Shown: piece after piece, positions 23,152-27,530 of the stretch
How the letters are laid out: each line of letters opens with the position of its first letter
Position numbering within the stretch: the first letter of the stretch is position 1
IMG/VR virus record: IMGVR_UViG_3300046425_000573
Span: 1-27,530 of that record
Length of the DNA stretch: 27,530 nt
Source of the DNA: a virus
Strand: one strand, 5' to 3'
The notes under the pieces: generated by a model
Told to the model about the DNA's origin: nothing
Database searches by the model: none
What the model saw: only the letters and a program-made list of their open reading frames with translations
Made by a program: the position numbers and the translations under genes

Positions 23152-23457
23152 ATGCCAAACACATCATCAATTTTATATCAGGTCGGACAAGGCGTTAAGA
23201 ATAGTATTTCCTCCGCTCTCGGTAAGGATGACTCGTTCTCCGAGCCCGTATTTAATTCAGGGGGCGACCTTGCATCATTAACGACATGGACAAATAGCGG
23301 GAAGGGGACAAAAGTGGGTAGCAAAACATTTTCATACACAAGCGGTAATCTAACAAGCGTAGTCGAGAAAGACGGCTCTGATGTTACTACGCTTACTAAG
23401 ACCTTAACTTATGATGGAGATGGTAATCTCTCATCAATTACAAAGGATTACGCATGA
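23152..23457 (+). CDS. Short tail fibre protein with shared docking N-terminus
   Basis: 101 codons, beginning MPNTSSILYQVGQGVKNSIS. That N-terminus is paralogous to the gene at 25733 (MSNPSSVLYQMGEAVSAKVS): N-x-S-S-x-L-Y-Q-x-G-x-x-V. The C-terminal 50 residues are a YD-type repeat (FSYTSGNLTSVVEKDG, LTYDGDGNLSSITKDY). The N-terminus probably docks on the tail and the rest is a short beta sheet. Starts 3 bases after the previous stop; overlaps the next gene by 4 bases. Confidence 0.6.
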   Translation: MPNTSSILYQVGQGVKNSISSALGKDDSFSEPVFNSGGDLASLTTWTNSGKGTKVGSKTFSYTSGNLTSVVEKDGSDVTTLTKTLTYDGDGNLSSITKDYA

Positions 23458-25715
23458 GTTTTTCTGAAGCAAGTAACAAGATTACGCAAACGGGAACTGA
23501 CGCTGATCTTAGTGGGCTGAATGGAATAGCAGGAGTAACTACTACGGTCCGTGCAAATCACACTACTTACACCATTGCATCAACTCATTCCTTGGAGGTC
23601 ACGGGAACACTAAGCATTGATCCTGCCTATGAGACTTTGCAATTGATGAAGCAAGCGGTCAACTCAGGTAGTTTTCCACTCACAGTGACAGACACATTGA
23701 ATTTAGGTGTGAAAACTACTGCCAATGGAAAAGATAAATACTCAGTCGGAGTGGGTATTGATTTACCCAATGAGAATACGAGTGGGCAGATGTTTAATAC
23801 CTTTGGGATTTCGTTTGGTGGTAGCTCTACATTCTTATGGAATGGTGGAATAATTCGTACTACCGCAACTTTGCGAACTGCAGGTGGGGCAACAGTCACA
23901 ATCAATAATGGGATTTTTTACAACCTTGCAGAGCAATCGGCGAACACATCTCAGTTTAGGATTGAGTCCACTAACTCTACAGGTGACGCAAAAATAAACA
24001 TTTACGATTTAACTTTTGATGGTGAGGCTTTTGAGTCGAGAATTTTCACAAAGAGTGGATGGAATACTGGAATCTTTAAATTTAAAAAAGGAGCATACCA
24101 AAGTTATAACGGCTCATTTCCAGCACTAATTTTTGAGAATTTTGATACTAGTCCAAACATTCACGGCTTCGACATCGTTAATGTTACTCGCGCCCAAGTA
24201 GATGGTGAGACAATTACCATAAAAGGATTTTCTGACAGACTAAGGGTCGAGCTTGATACAGGCAGAAATAATTTCATGTATCTAAAATGCGTTAGACCTA
24301 TAAGTTTAGTAGTCGAAGATTTAAATGGTAACCCATTAACCTATTCGTATTACGCTAAAGATTTAGATAGTGGCAACAGAGCGATTGGATCAATAGGTCA
24401 GGACGATACAGATGACAAGGTTTACACAGCGACTAGCCAAACAGGTGATTTACAAGAAGAGATATTGGTCGAAGTAATTAATTACATCAATCAAACCATC
24501 ACTACTGATTCTCGCACCAACTCAAATTCAGAAATTCCATTTTCTATTATTGCATATAATCAGACAATAACAGATTTTGCTGAAGATTTAGTTGGACTTA
24601 ATACTTTAGAGAGTACGGTTAAAATGACACCTGATTTGGTAGTATCTGAAGCAACAAAATCAGTTGTAGATGCGTATACGTCAATAGACACTCCACAGAA
24701 ATTTTACGACATAGCAAAATCTTACCTCGTTGGTAATTATGCAGGTGAAGCATCACCATTAGTGTCAAGGGACGGAAACACTATTGATGCAGGTGGCTAT
24801 GATGTGGTTGTGGACGCAAGCGCAGGTTCGGTATTTGCGATTAGCGGTAATACTTTAACTATTAAAGCCAGTACATTTGTGGGCAATATAAGTACCTCTG
24901 GGAGCGCCACCTTATCTAATGGCGCAAAAGTCATTGGTACATTCGGGGCAACCACGGTTCTTCCCTGGGAAGTAAAAAATGTGGAAGCGACCACTAGGTT
25001 ACAGCTTTATAATTTAACCAAGGATGCACTTGTAATTACACAGAAATTATCTGGCACAGCAGGTACTTATGTAGATGCAACTGGTACATACGACCAAACA
25101 GAAATTTCAGTAGGTGATGTTGTTCGACTGCGTTGCACTTGTGTAGTAGGTGCTACAGCTATGCTACCCGTTGAGGTAACAGGCGTTGCGACAAGCACAG
25201 GTATTACATTCCAAGTAGACCAAATAGCAGATGAAGTATACAACTCTAATGGTATAGATGGAAGTGCTGTATCTAAAACTATTAATCCAACTTCAGGTAC
25301 ATTAACTGCAGACTACTCAAACCCAATGGGTGTAGATGTATCGGATGCGGATGGCACAGCGAGCGTAAAAGAAATCTATGCATTCTTTGTGTATTCCACT
25401 ACAACTGAGGATGGGGTTGATAAATGGTTTGGTGGTATACGTGCAATTGACAATGCAAACTACGAAGTAGTCACAGCTAATGCAGATATTAAGATACAGA
25501 ACATAGGCAGTAACGCAGTCTTAGTATCTGATGGCAGAATGTACCGAGATAACGGCACTTCTGTCCTGTTTGCAGTAGATGGAGATAAACCACTCGTCAT
25601 GGACTCCGGTGCATTAGTAACAAGTATACAGCCACAGGTGGAGGCAGGCTTAAATGCGAATGCAAAAATTTCTTCAATTAATAACAACTCTAAGCTTATT
25701 CCAAGCTTACTTTAA
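23454..25715 (+). CDS. Large beta-helix tail fibre/spike protein
   Basis: 753 codons, beginning MSFSEASNKITQTGTDADLS. The opening ITQTGTDADLSGLNGIAGVT, then an I-x-x-x-L-x-V-x-G-T-L-S-I strand (SLEVTGTLSID), recurs in many marine phage fibre proteins (memory of the family). Residues about 60-220 look like a parallel beta-helix (FNTFGISFGGSSTFLWNGGI). The middle is mixed alpha/beta. From about 430 a second beta-rich part (VVDASAGSVFAISGNTLTIK) follows, and the last 230 residues end INNNSKLIPSLL. No catalytic motif is obvious, so depolymerase activity is not claimed. Overlaps the previous stop by 4 bases. Confidence 0.65.
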   Translation: MSFSEASNKITQTGTDADLSGLNGIAGVTTTVRANHTTYTIASTHSLEVTGTLSIDPAYETLQLMKQAVNSGSFPLTVTDTLNLGVKTTANGKDKYSVGVGIDLPNENTSGQMFNTFGISFGGSSTFLWNGGIIRTTATLRTAGGATVTINNGIFYNLAEQSANTSQFRIESTNSTGDAKINIYDLTFDGEAFESRIFTKSGWNTGIFKFKKGAYQSYNGSFPALIFENFDTSPNIHGFDIVNVTRAQVDGETITIKGFSDRLRVELDTGRNNFMYLKCVRPISLVVEDLNGNPLTYSYYAKDLDSGNRAIGSIGQDDTDDKVYTATSQTGDLQEEILVEVINYINQTITTDSRTNSNSEIPFSIIAYNQTITDFAEDLVGLNTLESTVKMTPDLVVSEATKSVVDAYTSIDTPQKFYDIAKSYLVGNYAGEASPLVSRDGNTIDAGGYDVVVDASAGSVFAISGNTLTIKASTFVGNISTSGSATLSNGAKVIGTFGATTVLPWEVKNVEATTRLQLYNLTKDALVITQKLSGTAGTYVDATGTYDQTEISVGDVVRLRCTCVVGATAMLPVEVTGVATSTGITFQVDQIADEVYNSNGIDGSAVSKTINPTSGTLTADYSNPMGVDVSDADGTASVKEIYAFFVYSTTTEDGVDKWFGGIRAIDNANYEVVTANADIKIQNIGSNAVLVSDGRMYRDNGTSVLFAVDGDKPLVMDSGALVTSIQPQVEAGLNANAKISSINNNSKLIPSLL

Positions 25716-25732
25716 AATAAAATCATAATATC

Positions 25733-26587
25733 ATGTCAAATCCAAGCTCAGTACTATATCAAATGGGGGAGGCGGTTTCCGCCAAAGTAAGCCTCGGTAA
25801 ACAACAAATCTTATCTGCGAATAATGTATGGACGGGCTCGTCTAATACATTCAATAATAATGTTAGCATTGGTGGGAATGTAAGTATAGGTGGTTCTACC
25901 GCCCTTGATACATTATCTACTCTTCGTGCGGCCACTATTGGTGGAAACTTAACAGTTAGTGGAGACTTAACCGTTAATGGAACAACTACCACGCTATCTA
26001 CAAGTACCTTGGATGTTAAAGATAATTTTATCAGATTATCTGAAGGGGCTAACGCTGGAGCGTTCACAAAAGACCAGGGCTTTTACTTTGAGCGTGCAAG
26101 TGGATCCGACGCAGGGGCTTTCATATTTGATGAGTCTGAGGATTCATTTGTTGTTGGCACACTAGCTGGCACACTTACACCTTCTAGCGTACAAATTGGT
26201 GACTCCACAAATAATGTAGTACTTGAATTTGCTAGTGGTAATGCATTTACAAGCTTAACTATAAGTACCTATTCAGGCGGACCCGGGGAAAATGACTTTG
26301 ATAAAGTATCCTCGCCCGACTTGTATTTCTACTCAAACTCGGCAACTCTTGCTGATATTGTTACTGCCGCAGGAACTGATGCAAATATAACTGCAACGCT
26401 AACTGGGAGTGGTGCAACATCTGTATCTAATGGTATATTATCCATTTCTGCCGAGACTACTTCCGGGGCAAGTGATTCAACTGATGATACGGTTAACACT
26501 ACTCCTGCACCATTAACAGTAGGAAGCCTTAAGTTGGGATCTCAAGAATTGGGGGACTTGGCTGATTTCTCTGCTGGACTAGCTTAA
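25733..26587 (+). CDS. Tail fibre protein sharing docking and LTVNGTTTT modules
   Basis: 284 codons. N-terminus MSNPSSVLYQMGEAVSAKVS is paralogous to the gene at 23152. Residues about 40-90 carry the GNVSIGGSTALDTLSTLRAA and LTVSGDLTVNGTTTTLSTST module shared with the fibre at 17172 (LTVNGTTTTIDTTNLLIEDN). DNFIRLSEGANAGAFTKDQG and FDESEDSFVVGTL follow, then a Ser/Thr/Ala-rich beta tip ending ADFSAGLA. It joins two otherwise separate shared modules, so it may be a branch point or an alternative fibre. The start follows AATATC, like the capsid gene. Confidence 0.7.
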   Translation: MSNPSSVLYQMGEAVSAKVSLGKQQILSANNVWTGSSNTFNNNVSIGGNVSIGGSTALDTLSTLRAATIGGNLTVSGDLTVNGTTTTLSTSTLDVKDNFIRLSEGANAGAFTKDQGFYFERASGSDAGAFIFDESEDSFVVGTLAGTLTPSSVQIGDSTNNVVLEFASGNAFTSLTISTYSGGPGENDFDKVSSPDLYFYSNSATLADIVTAAGTDANITATLTGSGATSVSNGILSISAETTSGASDSTDDTVNTTPAPLTVGSLKLGSQELGDLADFSAGLA

Positions 26588-26590
26588 TCT

Positions 26591-26619
26591 TTGACTATTA
26601 GTGTAACACTAATTAATAT
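26591..26619 (+). promoter_or_regulatory. Promoter with perfect palindrome filling the -35/-10 spacer
   Basis: TTGACT (26591-26596; 5 of 6), spacer 26597-26613, TAATAT (26614-26619). The 17-base spacer is exactly ATTAGTGTAACACTAAT, a perfect palindrome with 8-base arms and a central A. A bound dimer here would overlap both hexamers and should block or modulate polymerase. The next gene has a good Shine-Dalgarno (GAGGA at 26626-26630) 6 bases before ATG 26637. The strongest copy of the recurrent motif. Confidence 0.65.
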
Positions 26620-26636
26620 ATTACAGAGGACTCAAA

Positions 26637-27530
26637 ATGGCACAATCATCAATAGCTCAAGCATCAGGGCATAATTATACAACATCGGCGACCGCATTAA
26701 AGTATCGCACGAAAAATAGTGGGAACCCACTTCAGCATGATGATGTTGATGCCAATTTTGATATACTCCGTAAGGCAGTTAATGGAATAGTCACAGATAT
26801 TAGTGGCGTGGCGGGGAATATCGTAAGTACAAATGTACCCGTCAATGCGGTATTTACAGACACTCAGCTAACTACTGCGGAAGTAAGAGGAAAATTTTCT
26901 GCTGGAGCAAATATAGATATAACAAATGGTGTCATATCGGGAAGTGCGTCATACAGTCACCCTAACCACTCAGGAGATGTTACTTCTGTGGGCGATGGCG
27001 CGACTACAATTGCTGCTGGTGCAGTAACTGCAGCTAAGATTGCAAATGGTGCAGTTACAAATACTAAAATTGCTAATAATTCAATAACTACAGAACAACT
27101 TGTAACGGAAGGCAATAATTCAATATCCCTAACTCAAGTAGTGCCAAAAACCTTAGTCATACATGTTGGGAATTATTATGACAGAACTGGTACTCAGCAG
27201 ACAGCTTCTGATGCAGTTAACTATAATTCCGGTTCAGATACATATGGGTTACGAACAGTAAATACAATAGCATTTAGTGATGGACCAGACGGGTGGTTTG
27301 GTTATCACTATGATTCCGAACAAGCTGAAACTGTTGAGCCTTTCGCAACTTGCGTTGCTGCAATTCGGTATGCTTTGCACAATTTTGGATCTGGTGCATA
27401 TTTGCAATTAGTAGTTCACGGACATGTTTCTTGGCAAGGTAGTTATGATATGTACAGCTCTTCTTCAGCAACTATTAAGGATGTTAATCAAATGGACATG
27501 TTTGCTGGTTTTGCTATGATTTCAGGAGCA
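26637..27530 (+). CDS. Tail fibre protein, partial at right edge
   Basis: Open from ATG 26637 to the window end: 298 codons, no stop. The N-terminal SSIAQASGHNYTTSATALKY leads into NPLQHDDVDANFDILRKAVN, the same module as the gene at 15731 (DPLTWDQNDNNLEILRAKIN). Residues about 107-160 hold NHSGDVTSVGDGATTIAAGA and VTAAKIANGAVTNTKIANNS, the alternating A-V-T/K-I repeat of many fibres. The rest (from about 175: TLVIHVGNYYDRTGTQQTAS, later GWFGYHYDSEQAE) looks like a receptor-binding tip. Strong Shine-Dalgarno and the palindromic promoter upstream. The C-terminus is outside the window. Confidence 0.75.
   Translation, partial: MAQSSIAQASGHNYTTSATALKYRTKNSGNPLQHDDVDANFDILRKAVNGIVTDISGVAGNIVSTNVPVNAVFTDTQLTTAEVRGKFSAGANIDITNGVISGSASYSHPNHSGDVTSVGDGATTIAAGAVTAAKIANGAVTNTKIANNSITTEQLVTEGNNSISLTQVVPKTLVIHVGNYYDRTGTQQTASDAVNYNSGSDTYGLRTVNTIAFSDGPDGWFGYHYDSEQAETVEPFATCVAAIRYALHNFGSGAYLQLVVHGHVSWQGSYDMYSSSSATIKDVNQMDMFAGFAMISGA

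Noticed and set aside
1-27530. CRISPR array, tRNA gene or insertion sequence
   Set aside because: None was seen. All regular repeats lie inside fibre genes with in-frame periods, and no cloverleaf or transposase was recognised.

Overview
This window is the structural half of a tailed bacteriophage (or prophage) genome with a podovirus-type tail. All convincing genes except one partial gene at the left edge read rightward. Order: small and large terminase, portal, scaffold, major capsid protein, then a long tail/fibre region that contains an adaptor-like protein and a tail-nozzle-like protein. No tape-measure, tail-tube, sheath or baseplate genes are seen between capsid and fibres, which fits a short tail. 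The DNA is AT-rich. The host is not proven. The 101-residue integrase fragment at 428-733 resembles, from memory of the family, tyrosine recombinases common in Verrucomicrobiota, and several fibre genes carry domains typical of surface proteins of such bacteria (Ig-like repeats, thrombospondin type 3 calcium repeats, an InlB-like repeat). A phage of a marine or aquatic verrucomicrobial-type host is an inference only.

Region 1-975 is the odd part. It holds a leftward partial helix-turn-helix gene, a very AT-rich promoter region with a 19-base palindrome, a two-gene unit ending in an isolated C-terminal piece of a tyrosine recombinase, and about 230 bases of stacked inverted repeats, a CG run and a 15-codon leader ORF. 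A good sigma70-like promoter follows, just before the packaging genes. This block could be a lysogeny remnant, a packaging (cos/pac) site, or both.

Region 975-7912 is a tight packaging and head operon with overlapping starts: two small genes, small terminase, large terminase, two small proteins, portal and scaffold. Region 8065-11097 holds the capsid gene with its own promoter-like element, then small genes including a 52-codon membrane protein. Region 11100-27530 is dominated by fibre/adhesin genes, with a 154-residue membrane protein (possible holin), the adaptor and the nozzle embedded among them. The last gene runs off the right edge.

The most notable non-coding signal is a recurring intergenic motif, GTAACACTAAT, found before five widely spaced genes. 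At the last copy a perfect 17-base palindrome exactly fills the 17-base spacer between a TTGACT -35 and a TAATAT -10. This suggests one set of phage promoters controlled by one DNA-binding protein. Several of the promoters would give leaderless or nearly leaderless messages. Fibre genes share N-terminal or central modules, which suggests a branched fibre built from paralogous docking parts. No tRNA, CRISPR array, insertion sequence, endolysin, replication gene or RNA polymerase gene was recognised. No gene-free stretch exceeds 300 bases.
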